In this document: positions 33,726-41,264 of the stretch, one piece after another
Layout: each line of letters begins with the position of its first letter
Position numbering within the stretch: the first letter of the stretch is position 1
Origin: Anaerolineae bacterium
GTDB taxonomy: Bacteria > Chloroflexota > Anaerolineae > 4572-78 > J111
DNA: 64,000 nucleotides
Assembly: GCA_023151115.1 (NCBI GenBank)
Contig: JAKLJP010000025.1
Span: 1 to 64,000 of the forward strand
Direction of reading: 5' to 3'
The notes under the pieces: model-generated
Databases searched by the model: none
What the model was told of the DNA's origin: nothing
Seen by the model: only the letters and a program-made list of their open reading frames with translations
Made by a program: the position numbers and the translations under genes

Positions 33726-34622
33726 TTAACCCTTTCTGATCACGGTTCCTAGCAGGCCCTGCGGCCTCAGAATCAAGGTGACAAATAAAATCAGGTAAAA
33801 GACAATGGGCGAAAGATAGCTGGTCATGACTACAGCTGCTACCGCCTCGGCCACACCCATGATCAGGGCGGCAATCAACGCACCGGGCAGACTGCCCATC
33901 CCACCCAGGACGATGATAGACAGAAGCTTGGAAATCCATTCCTCATGATCGCCAGCGTTGAAGGTCCAGATAGTACTGAACAAAGCCCCGCCGGCAGCTA
34001 CCGTCGCCAGGCCGATGCCAAAAGTGAGCGCCTGTACCCAGGCAACGTTCACCCCGACCAGTTGGGCGGCATCTTTATTCTGCACGGTTGCCCGGATAGC
34101 CCGGCCCAGGTCGGTGCGGGTCATCAGCAAATACAATAGAAACAAGGCGACGATAGCCAATACAAAACCAACCACCCGGACTACCGGCAGACGCAGGGTC
34201 AGGTCAGCCAGTTCCACTTTCCAAACTTCGCTGGTGTACCAGGTGCGGATGGAGCGCCCGGTGGTTTGCCAGACCGCGCCCATCAGCCCTTCCAGGGTCA
34301 ACGCCAGCGAAAAGGTCAACAGGACCATCAAGCCCGGTTCGTTGCGGACGCGGGCTAACAAAAAACGCTGAAAGACGACCCCGATGACAAACAGCAGCGG
34401 CACAGTGACAATCACCGATAAAAACGGGTCGAGGCCATAGCTGCTAAACAACCAGTAAGACAGGTAGGCGCTAAAAACCAGAAACGCGCCGTGGGCAATG
34501 TTGATGACCCGCATAACCCCGAAGATGAGGGTCAATCCGGCGGACATCAAGGCGTACACGCCGCCGGTCAGCAGGCCGACGATGATCACTTGAATTAAAA
34601 CGTTGGTTGAGGGTAGATTCAC
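33726..34622 (-). CDS. livH: branched-chain-amino-acid-type ABC importer, permease LivH
   Basis: 298 residues. About eight hydrophobic helices with GLLTGGVYALMSAGLTLIFGVMRVINIAHGAF at the start and SIIVLGGMGSLPGALIAALIMG as the coupling region. Together with LivM it forms the membrane channel. The double substrate-binding gene lies upstream, separated by a hairpin repeat. Confidence 0.96.
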   Translation of the reverse strand: MNLPSTNVLIQVIIVGLLTGGVYALMSAGLTLIFGVMRVINIAHGAFLVFSAYLSYWLFSSYGLDPFLSVIVTVPLLFVIGVVFQRFLLARVRNEPGLMVLLTFSLALTLEGLMGAVWQTTGRSIRTWYTSEVWKVELADLTLRLPVVRVVGFVLAIVALFLLYLLMTRTDLGRAIRATVQNKDAAQLVGVNVAWVQALTFGIGLATVAAGGALFSTIWTFNAGDHEEWISKLLSIIVLGGMGSLPGALIAALIMGVAEAVAAVVMTSYLSPIVFYLILFVTLILRPQGLLGTVIRKG

Positions 34623-34640
34623 GCGCTGCTCCTCAGAGGT

Positions 34641-34725
34641 AGAGATTGGAGATTAGAGATTGGAAATTTGAGTTCAATCTCTAATCTCCGGTTTAACCGG
34701 TCTTCCGTCTCCGGTCCCCGGTCAG
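34641..34725. repeat. GAGATT(G/A)GA hairpin plus CCGGTC words
   Basis: GGAGATTAGAGATTG (34648-34662) pairs perfectly with CAATCTCTAATCTCC (34675-34689). It is followed by CCGGTCTTCCGTCTCCGGTC and CCCCGGTC. The hairpin lies between the binding-protein gene and livH, where a partial stop of transcription would favour the binding protein. Confidence 0.6.
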
Positions 34726-34728
34726 CTT

Positions 34729-37218
34729 TTACCACTCCGGCTTGGGCGGAGCCAAAGCTTCGGCCTGGGCGCGGCCTTCCGGCCCAACGATGACAAACTT
34801 ATCGCCCTGCCATTGCAGCAGCATGAAGCTGCCCTGCGGCGCACCCACTTCGTCAAAGCTGAGCGGGCCGACGATGGTTTGATAGGTACTCTGATGTAAA
34901 TCTTCAATCAGCCCGGCATTGTCAATGGAACCGATATTCTCGGCGGCTTGATGCAACACCTGTCCGACGGTAAAGGCATTGGCCGCGTCTTCGGGAATGT
35001 CGGCGGCGGTGCCCCCAAACTTTTCGACATATTGAGCGACAAAATCCGCGTTCTGAAATTCTTCGGCTTCTGGGAACCAAGAGATGGAGGCAAAAATACC
35101 TTCGGTCGCCTCACCCAGCGCCTCGCGGAACGGCCCCGGCAGCGACGGCCCGGTAGTGAAGTAGGCGATCCGCGGTTGATAGCCTGCTTCCTGATAGGCC
35201 CGAATCTGGCCGATAGAGTCCTCAAGCACTGTGCCGCCCACAATCAGGTCGGGATCAAGATCGGCCACTTGAATCGCAATCGAGGAAAAGTCGGTGGTTT
35301 CGGGGGCGTAGATTTCGTCAAAGACCAGTTCCATGCCGCCTTCGGTCAACAGCCCCTTGAGCAATTCCATCACGCCCAGGGTAAAGGGGTCGTCCTGGCT
35401 AACGACGGCAAAGGTTTTGGGCCGTTGGTCTTCCGGGAGGGCCAGCAGATAATCGGCAAAAGGCTTGGCCTGTTCCGAGCCTCGCGCCGGCTGGGCAAAG
35501 AAGATGTTAGTCAACCCGCGATCAAAAACTTCCGGCGAGCCGCCTGCCGGTTCAACAAAGGCGTAGCCGTAGCGAGCGGCCACCTCCGACGTGGGAATGA
35601 CCAGGAAGCTGGAGAACGGCCCAACCACCAGATCCACTTTGTCTACAGTGATCAGCTTTTCGTAGTCGGCCACCGCTGTATCCTGGTCGCTGGCGTTGTC
35701 TACCACGATCAGTTCAATCGGCCGGCCCAACATCCCCCCAGACGCATTGACCATATCCACCCAGACTTCATAACCCTGCTTGGCCGCCGTGCCCGGCTCG
35801 CTAAAGCGGCCGCTCAACGGCAGCGATGCGCCAATTCGGATGGGTTCGCCGGAAGCAGCCGGCGCTTCAGCGGGTGCGCCACTCGACTCGGCCGGCGCGG
35901 TTGACTCCCCTGCCGGGGGAACAGCCTCAGCCTGTGCCCGGTCAGGCGGCCCGACGATGACAAAACTATCGCCCTGCCATTGCAGCAGCATATAACTACC
36001 TTGAGGGACGCCGGTCTCGTCAAAACTCAACGGGCCAACGATGGTTTCATAAGTCCCCTGGTGTAACTCTTCAATCAGGGCGGCGTTGTCCACCGAGCCA
36101 ACATTCTCCACCGCCTGCTGCAACACCTGACCGACGGTGAAAGCATTGGCCGCATCTTCGGCTATGCCACTCGCCTCACCACCAAACATTTCGATATATT
36201 TAGCCACAAACTCGGCGTTTTGATGCTCATTGGCTTCGGGGAACCAGGAAATAGAGGCAAAGATACCTTCGGTCTCGTCCCCCAGGGCTTCCTTGAACGG
36301 CCCCGGCAGCGACGGCCCGGTGGTGTAATAGGCGAAGCGCGGCTGGTAGCCGGCCTCCTCATAGGCCCGAATCTGGCCGATGGAGTCTTCCAGCAGCGTC
36401 CCTCCGACCACCAGATCGGGGTCTAAATCAGCTATCTGAATAGCAATAGTGGAAAAGTCGGTGGTTTCGGGGGCGTAAATTTCGTCAAAGACCAGTTCCA
36501 GGCCGCCTTCGGTCAGCAGGGCTTTGAGGCTGTCCATCACCCCGATTACGAAAGGGTCATCCTGGCTGGCGACGGCGAAGGTTTTGGGCCGCACATCTTC
36601 GGGCAGGCTCAAGATGTACTCGGCAAAGGGTTCGGCCTGTTGGGCGCTGGGGGCCGGTTGGGCAAAAAAGAGGTTGGTCAAGCCCCGGTTGAAGACATCG
36701 GGCGCACCGCCGGCCGGTTCGACAAAGGCGTAGCCGTAGCGCGCGGCCACTTCGGAGGTGGGGATGACCAAAAAGCTAGAGAACGGCCCGACCACCAGAT
36801 CAACCTTGTCTACGGTGATCAGCTTTTCGTAATCGGCCACCGCTGTGTCCTGGTCACTGGCGTTGTCTATGATGGTTAGCTCGACCGGCCGGCCCAACAA
36901 CCCGCCCGCCTCGTTGACCATCGCCGCCCAGACTTCGTAGCCCTGCTTGGCCGCCGTGCCCGGCTCACTAAAGCGGCCGCTCAACGGCAGTGACGCACCA
37001 ATCCTGATGGCCTCACCCGACCCGGCGGAGGCCGCCTCTTCCGTTGCAGTAGGCGCTTCGGTGGCCTCGGCGACGGCTTCTTCGGTGGCCGGGGCTTCGG
37101 TTGCCGGGGCTGCCGGTTGTTCCGTTTTCACCGGGGCCGCCGGCGGCGCAGACTGGCAGGCTGCCAGCAGCAACGACAGTAGTAAAACAATTGTCACCAT
37201 TGAACCAAGACGCTTCAT
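34729..37218 (-). CDS. double ABC substrate-binding lipoprotein (two fused near-identical periplasmic-binding domains)
   Basis: 829 residues. The signal peptide ends in the lipobox LAAC with lipidated Cys21, followed by a Pro/Ala/Thr/Glu linker. Two Peripla_BP_6 domains of about 365 residues follow: residues 67-431 and 457-822, with a period of 389. Both begin IRIGASLPLSGRFSEPGTAA and end IVGP..RAQAEA, and most residues agree between the halves. Typical relatives are about 400 residues with one domain, so this is an in-frame tandem duplication and fusion. The second domain has no signal of its own and follows a Ser/Ala/Pro linker. Differences lie mainly at the surface (WAAMVNEAGGLL vs WVDMVNASGGML). 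It is the binding protein of the Liv-type importer. Confidence 0.93.
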   Translation of the reverse strand: MKRLGSMVTIVLLLSLLLAACQSAPPAAPVKTEQPAAPATEAPATEEAVAEATEAPTATEEAASAGSGEAIRIGASLPLSGRFSEPGTAAKQGYEVWAAMVNEAGGLLGRPVELTIIDNASDQDTAVADYEKLITVDKVDLVVGPFSSFLVIPTSEVAARYGYAFVEPAGGAPDVFNRGLTNLFFAQPAPSAQQAEPFAEYILSLPEDVRPKTFAVASQDDPFVIGVMDSLKALLTEGGLELVFDEIYAPETTDFSTIAIQIADLDPDLVVGGTLLEDSIGQIRAYEEAGYQPRFAYYTTGPSLPGPFKEALGDETEGIFASISWFPEANEHQNAEFVAKYIEMFGGEASGIAEDAANAFTVGQVLQQAVENVGSVDNAALIEELHQGTYETIVGPLSFDETGVPQGSYMLLQWQGDSFVIVGPPDRAQAEAVPPAGESTAPAESSGAPAEAPAASGEPIRIGASLPLSGRFSEPGTAAKQGYEVWVDMVNASGGMLGRPIELIVVDNASDQDTAVADYEKLITVDKVDLVVGPFSSFLVIPTSEVAARYGYAFVEPAGGSPEVFDRGLTNIFFAQPARGSEQAKPFADYLLALPEDQRPKTFAVVSQDDPFTLGVMELLKGLLTEGGMELVFDEIYAPETTDFSSIAIQVADLDPDLIVGGTVLEDSIGQIRAYQEAGYQPRIAYFTTGPSLPGPFREALGEATEGIFASISWFPEAEEFQNADFVAQYVEKFGGTAADIPEDAANAFTVGQVLHQAAENIGSIDNAGLIEDLHQSTYQTIVGPLSFDEVGAPQGSFMLLQWQGDKFVIVGPEGRAQAEALAPPKPEW

Positions 37219-37294
37219 CGAATAATCTCCTCCTTGAGTTTAGAAATTTTTGATACCGGCTAAAAGGGCCGGATAGTAACCCCCTGGGATTTTG

Positions 37295-37341
37295 GATTTA
37301 CGATTTACGCTTTGAATGTTTCCAATCGTAAACCGTAAATC
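37295..37341. repeat. GATTTACG iterated-word hairpin
   Basis: GATTTACGATTTACG (37295-37309) faces CGTAAACCGTAAATC (37327-37341), 14 of 15 pairs. It lies between the E1 beta stop and the binding-protein start. Confidence 0.6.
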
Positions 37342-37342
37342 G

Positions 37343-38344
37343 TTAGTTTCGTCCGCACAAGGTTTTAGCCACCTCCATGACCGTCTGCGCGGTGGGCACG
37401 GTTAAATCTTCCAGCGCCGGGGAGAAGGGTATAGGTACATCCATCGCCCCCATGCGTTTAACCGGCGCATCCAGATAATAAAAAGCGCCATCGGCAATAA
37501 CCGAAGCGATTTCGGCGGTGACGCCGTAGCGCTCGTAACCCTCGTCAATCACCATCGCCCGGCTGGTCTTTTTGGCCGATTCGATCAGGGTTTGCTTGTC
37601 CAGGGGAAAGGTGGTGCGGGGGTCTATCACTTCGGCGCTGAGGCCGATTTCGGCCAGCCTGTTGGCCGCGTCCAGGGCCACGTGAACCATGCTGCTGGTT
37701 GCTACCAAGGTAATATCCGTGCCTTCACGCTTGATGTCGGCCACGCCGAAAGGAATCGTATAATCTGTTGCCGGCACTTTACCCTTGAGCTGGTACATCA
37801 TTTTATCCTCAAAAAAGGCGACCGGGTTATCATCGCGGATAGCCGTTTTGAGCAGTCCCTTGGCATCATAAGGCGTCGAGGGGATAACTACCTTTAACCC
37901 GGGCACATGGCTGAACCAGGCTTGCAAACTCTGGCTGTGCTGGGCGGCAGAGCGGCGAGTCGCCCCCAGCGTAGTGCGCAGTACCAGCGGCACCTTGAGC
38001 TTGCCGCCCGACATATAGTGAATTTTGGCGGCCTGGTTGACCATCTGATCCATGGTCAGGGTGATGAAGTCGCCAAACATAATATCCACCACCGGGCGCA
38101 TGCCGGTCATGGCGGCCCCCACCCCAATGCCGGTAATACCGGCCTCGGAAATGGGCGAGTCAATGACCCGCTGCGGGCCAAACTCCTGCACCAGCCCCAG
38201 CAGCACTTTAAAGGCCGTGCCGGCCTCGGCCACATCCTCGCCGATGATGAACACGCGCGAGTCGCGGCGCATCTCTTCAGCCAGGGCCTCGTTGATGGCC
38301 TGGCCAAAGGTGATTTCGCGGTCAGCGCCGTCAGGCGTAAACAT
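37343..38344 (-). CDS. E1 beta subunit of a 2-oxoacid/acetoin dehydrogenase
   Basis: About 333 residues from the ATG at 38344 (MFTPDGADREITFG), which overlaps the E1 alpha gene by 14 bases; more distal ATGs lie within E1 alpha. Features: GEDVAEAGTAFKV, SPISEAGITGIGVGAAM, LVLRTTLGATRRSAAQHSQSL and SAEVIDPRTTFPLDKQTL. With E1 alpha it forms a thiamine-diphosphate enzyme that decarboxylates a 2-oxoacid or cleaves acetoin. No E2 or E3 gene is in the window. Confidence 0.94.
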   Translation of the reverse strand: MFTPDGADREITFGQAINEALAEEMRRDSRVFIIGEDVAEAGTAFKVLLGLVQEFGPQRVIDSPISEAGITGIGVGAAMTGMRPVVDIMFGDFITLTMDQMVNQAAKIHYMSGGKLKVPLVLRTTLGATRRSAAQHSQSLQAWFSHVPGLKVVIPSTPYDAKGLLKTAIRDDNPVAFFEDKMMYQLKGKVPATDYTIPFGVADIKREGTDITLVATSSMVHVALDAANRLAEIGLSAEVIDPRTTFPLDKQTLIESAKKTSRAMVIDEGYERYGVTAEIASVIADGAFYYLDAPVKRMGAMDVPIPFSPALEDLTVPTAQTVMEVAKTLCGRN

Positions 38345-39344
38345 GCAACCCCACCTCGTTAGCATCAGGGTAAGGCGCATTCAAGGCGAACTGAACAGCG
38401 GCCTCGGCTTCGGTGCGGGCCTCCCGTTCAATCTGTGCCAGTACGTCCGAGTCGGTCAGCTTTTCCTCAAGCAGCCAGTTGCCTAGAAGCTGCAACGGAT
38501 CACGTTCCGTCCGCCACAACATTTCCTCTTCCTTTGAACGGTAATAGGCCCGGTTGATGTCACCAACGTGGTGGCCGTGATAACGATAGGTGTGGCAGAG
38601 CAGAAAGGCCGGCCTTTCGCCGCGCCGGGCGCGTTCGACCAGCCGCAGCGCCGTCAGATACACCCGACGGACATCCTGCCCGTCAATCTCCTCGGTGTAA
38701 ATGTTAAAGGCGCTGGCCCGCGCGGCCATCGCCCCGGCGGTTGTCTCGGAATGGTGGGTGTATTCGTTGTAGAGGTTATTTTCGCAGACATAAATCACCG
38801 GCAGCCGCCACAGCGAGGCCATATTCATAGTTTCGTACAGCAACCCCTGGCCCAATGCCCCTTCGCCAAAGAAGCAGACCGCCGCCTGGTCGCTGCCGCG
38901 CATCTTGGCCGACATGGCCGCGCCGGTAGCAATTCCGGCGCTGCCGCCGACAATGGCATTGGCCCCCAAGTTGCCCGTGTCCTGGTCGGCAATGTGCATC
39001 GAGCCGCCCTTGCCCCGGCAGTAGCCCGGTTCTTTGCCTAATAACTCGGCAAACATGCGGTCTACGCTGGCCCCTTTAGCCAGGCAGTGGCCGTGTCCGC
39101 GATGGGTGCTGGTAATGTAGTCGTCCTTCCGCAGCGCCTCACAGACCCCCACCGCTACGGCTTCCTCGCCGATATAAAGGTGGGCCAGCCCCGGCATCTT
39201 GGCCGAGGTGTACAGCTCATTGACGTTTTCCTCAAACACCCGAATCTTGGTCATCTGGGCATACATGTGCAGCCATTGTTCACTGTCAACGGCTTTGAAC
39301 TCAAGCGTGCCGGAAGCTGGAGCCAATTCGACGGCCTGGGACAT
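38331..39344 (-). CDS. E1 alpha subunit of a 2-oxoacid/acetoin dehydrogenase
   Basis: 337 residues. The thiamine-diphosphate motif is CFFGEGALGQGLLYETMNMASLWRLPVIYVCENN. Also present are YITSTHRGHGHCLAKGA and GKGGSMHIADQDTGNLGANAIVGG, typical of AcoA/PdhA-like subunits. It starts about 4 bases after the dehydrogenase stop upstream. The AcoA-like look suggests a pathway-specific enzyme rather than housekeeping pyruvate dehydrogenase. Confidence 0.94.
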   Translation of the reverse strand: MSQAVELAPASGTLEFKAVDSEQWLHMYAQMTKIRVFEENVNELYTSAKMPGLAHLYIGEEAVAVGVCEALRKDDYITSTHRGHGHCLAKGASVDRMFAELLGKEPGYCRGKGGSMHIADQDTGNLGANAIVGGSAGIATGAAMSAKMRGSDQAAVCFFGEGALGQGLLYETMNMASLWRLPVIYVCENNLYNEYTHHSETTAGAMAARASAFNIYTEEIDGQDVRRVYLTALRLVERARRGERPAFLLCHTYRYHGHHVGDINRAYYRSKEEEMLWRTERDPLQLLGNWLLEEKLTDSDVLAQIEREARTEAEAAVQFALNAPYPDANEVGLHVYA

Positions 39345-39347
39345 GGC

Positions 39348-40229
39348 TTAGGCCTCCACCCCGGACATGCGGGCCAGCACGTTGAACAGCGCCGCAAAAT
39401 CAAGGTGATCGAGACCCATGGCCCGTGCGGTGGTGAGCATTTCGTTGGTCACAGAGGTGGTGGGCAGCGGCACCCCCAGCGAGCGGCCCATTTCCAGGGC
39501 CAGCAGCATGTCTTTCTGCATCATGTTGCAATCAAACCAGGCTTCGTCGGGCTGTTGCAGCACAAAGGGTCCCCGGTAGGTGACCATCGGCGAGGCGATG
39601 ACGCTGTTCAGCAGTACTTCCACCGCCGTTTCCCGTTTGATGCCGCTCTTTTCGGCCAGCAGGACGCCTTCGCTGAAGGCCAGCATTTGCACCGCCAGAC
39701 TCAAATTGGTGGCAATTTTCATAGAGACAGCCAGGCCGTTGCCGCCGACATGGGTCACTTTGGGACCGATATCCTGCAAAACGGGCAGCGCCTTCTCAAA
39801 GGTATCCCGTTCCCCACCAACCATGATGGACAACTTGCCCTGCTCCAGGGTAATCACGCTGCCCGACACCGGCGCATCGAGCATGGCTGCGCCTCGCTCA
39901 GCGACTTGGGCGGCCAGTTCCCGGCTGTAACCCGGACTCATGGTGCTCATATCAATGTAGATTTTACTGGGCGTCAAACCGGCCAGAATCCCATCCGTCC
40001 CCTGAGTGATGGATTTGACGGCTTCGGTATTGGTGACCATGGAGAAGGTAATGTCGGCTGCTGCGGCTACGGCGCGGGGCGAGTCGCCCCAGCGCATGCC
40101 GGCTTCGATTAGCCAGCCAGCTTTGGCCTGGGTGCGATTATAGCCGGTAACGGTATGTCCGGCATCGAGCAGGCGCTTAACCATGCGGCTGCCCATCACC
40201 CCCAGTCCTACATATCCAAGATTCGCCAT
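39348..40229 (-). CDS. 3-hydroxyisobutyrate-dehydrogenase-family (beta-hydroxyacid) dehydrogenase
   Basis: 293 residues. The N-terminal NAD(P) site is LGYVGLGVMGSRMVKRLLDAGHTVTGYNRT, with the substrate loop DAPVSGSVITLEQGKLSIMVGG and the catalytic lysine region GNGLAVSMKIATNLSLA. It oxidises a 3-hydroxyacid or reduces a semialdehyde. It follows the GntR-type regulator by about 31 bases and is the first enzyme gene of the long minus-strand cluster. Confidence 0.93.
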   Translation of the reverse strand: MANLGYVGLGVMGSRMVKRLLDAGHTVTGYNRTQAKAGWLIEAGMRWGDSPRAVAAAADITFSMVTNTEAVKSITQGTDGILAGLTPSKIYIDMSTMSPGYSRELAAQVAERGAAMLDAPVSGSVITLEQGKLSIMVGGERDTFEKALPVLQDIGPKVTHVGGNGLAVSMKIATNLSLAVQMLAFSEGVLLAEKSGIKRETAVEVLLNSVIASPMVTYRGPFVLQQPDEAWFDCNMMQKDMLLALEMGRSLGVPLPTTSVTNEMLTTARAMGLDHLDFAALFNVLARMSGVEA

Positions 40230-40260
40230 TGATTTCCTCCGTTTTCGGATGTTTAAAAAG

Positions 40261-40965
40261 TTATTCGGTCAGCTTGGGTACAGCTTCGCTATCGGTGAGG
40301 ACTTGCTGCAAGTGGTCACACATCGCCTGGTGGGCCGCGTCAGCATCGCGCTTTTTGATGGCCGCCAGGATGCGCTTGTGGTGATACTGCCCTCGCTGCG
40401 GCCCGCCATCCACCAAAAAAATGCGTTTGCGATGTTCACGTAACAGGTCCACGATGGGGTCAAGCAGGATGGGAATGAGGGGGTTGCGGGTGGCGTGGGC
40501 CAGGGCCAGGTGAAAGGCCAGGTCGGCCTCGGCAAAGGCTTCGGCATTGTCGAGGGCCTGGTCCATCGCGGCCACCGCCCGCTCCATCGTTTCGATATCG
40601 GCCTCGGTCGCCTTCTTGGCTGCCCGTGCGGCAATCCCCGGTTCCATAAGGGTGCGGACTTCATTCAGGTTGGCTACTCCATCACTCAAACCCACCTTGA
40701 CGATGAAATCCAGGGAGTCGCGCATCACCTCGGAGGTACTGTCGGTAATGAAAGTCCCCCGGCCTGGCTGAATCTCGACCAGCCCTTTTTCGCGCAGGGC
40801 CTTAACCGCTTCTCGCACCGCCGTCCGGCTGACGCCAAACTGTTCGGCCAGTTCTCGTTCCGGGGGCAGCTTATCACCGGGGCGGAGGCTCCCGGCTAAA
40901 ATTAAATTTTGGATTTGTTGGCTGATCTGTTCATACAGACGCGAGGCGTGAATGGTTGAGTACAT
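40261..40965 (-). CDS. FadR/FCD-subfamily GntR transcriptional regulator
   Basis: 234 residues. The N-terminal winged helix has PGDKLPPERELAEQFGVSRTAVREAVKALREKGLVEIQPGRGTFI. The C-terminal FCD domain is helical, with metal/ligand residues in AEADLAFHLALAHATRNP and YHHKRILAAI. It is the first gene of the minus-strand cluster and probably binds the inverted repeat over its own -10 box (41016-41032). The ligand is likely an intermediate of the pathway. Confidence 0.93.
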   Translation of the reverse strand: MYSTIHASRLYEQISQQIQNLILAGSLRPGDKLPPERELAEQFGVSRTAVREAVKALREKGLVEIQPGRGTFITDSTSEVMRDSLDFIVKVGLSDGVANLNEVRTLMEPGIAARAAKKATEADIETMERAVAAMDQALDNAEAFAEADLAFHLALAHATRNPLIPILLDPIVDLLREHRKRIFLVDGGPQRGQYHHKRILAAIKKRDADAAHQAMCDHLQQVLTDSEAVPKLTE

Positions 40966-41015
40966 ATCCCCCCTTGGAAATGAATCAACATTGCAGCGTG
41001 GTCAAGTGGTATGAT

Positions 41016-41032
41016 GTTATGATGAGTATAAC
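41016..41032. promoter_or_regulatory. candidate operator for the GntR-type regulator
   Basis: GTTAT-N7-ATAAC is an inverted repeat covering the -10 box of the regulator promoter. A direct repeat TATGATG/TATGATG (about 41010-41024) adjoins it. The position fits negative autoregulation. Confidence 0.4.
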
Positions 41033-41053
41033 ACACTTCGAGGATGGCGTCAA
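41025..41053 (-). promoter_or_regulatory. promoter of the GntR-led catabolic cluster
   Basis: On the minus strand: TTGACG (41053-41048), a 17-base spacer, then TATACT (41030-41025). Close to the sigma-70 consensus. Confidence 0.6.
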
Positions 41054-41180
41054 AAAAGCAATTTTGTCGTTCAGAAGGATTCCCTGCAATCATTTCAAGA
41101 GGGACGTGGTTAGCCAGAAAAATAAATCGAAGCTATACTTCGACCCCACCAGGGACGACAACGAGAATAAAAATGAAGAC

Positions 41181-41243
41181 CGCAGACCGGTGACCGATGA
41201 CCGGGCATTTATCTCCGGTCTTTGGTCCCCCGTCCCCGATCTA
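41181..41243. repeat. GACCGG iterated-word hairpin
   Basis: CGCAGACCGGTGACCGATGA and CCGGGC on the left face CTCCGGTCTTTGGTCCCC and CGTCCCCG on the right. Word variants also occur at 14226-14262 and 34697-34725. Confidence 0.5.
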
Positions 41244-41264
41244 TTTTCTTAGGAGCTTGCCTCG

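Larger units (their letters stand above)
40966..41264. other. divergent regulatory region between the GntR gene and the YtcJ-like gene
   Basis: 299 bases. Holds the GntR-gene promoter and operator candidate (41016-41053) and the CCGGTC-word repeat (41181-41243). The YtcJ-like gene has AGGAG before its ATG. No extra gene is supported. Confidence 0.5.

Noticed and set aside
34948..35904. Plus-strand open frame of about 318 codons opposite the double binding protein
   Set aside because: The same mirror sequence recurs in the first half of the duplicated gene, so it is a by-product of that gene.
39087..40112. Plus-strand open frame of about 340 codons over the dehydrogenase and E1 alpha genes
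   Set aside because: His/Gly/Gln-rich antisense text without domain logic. It spans two real genes.
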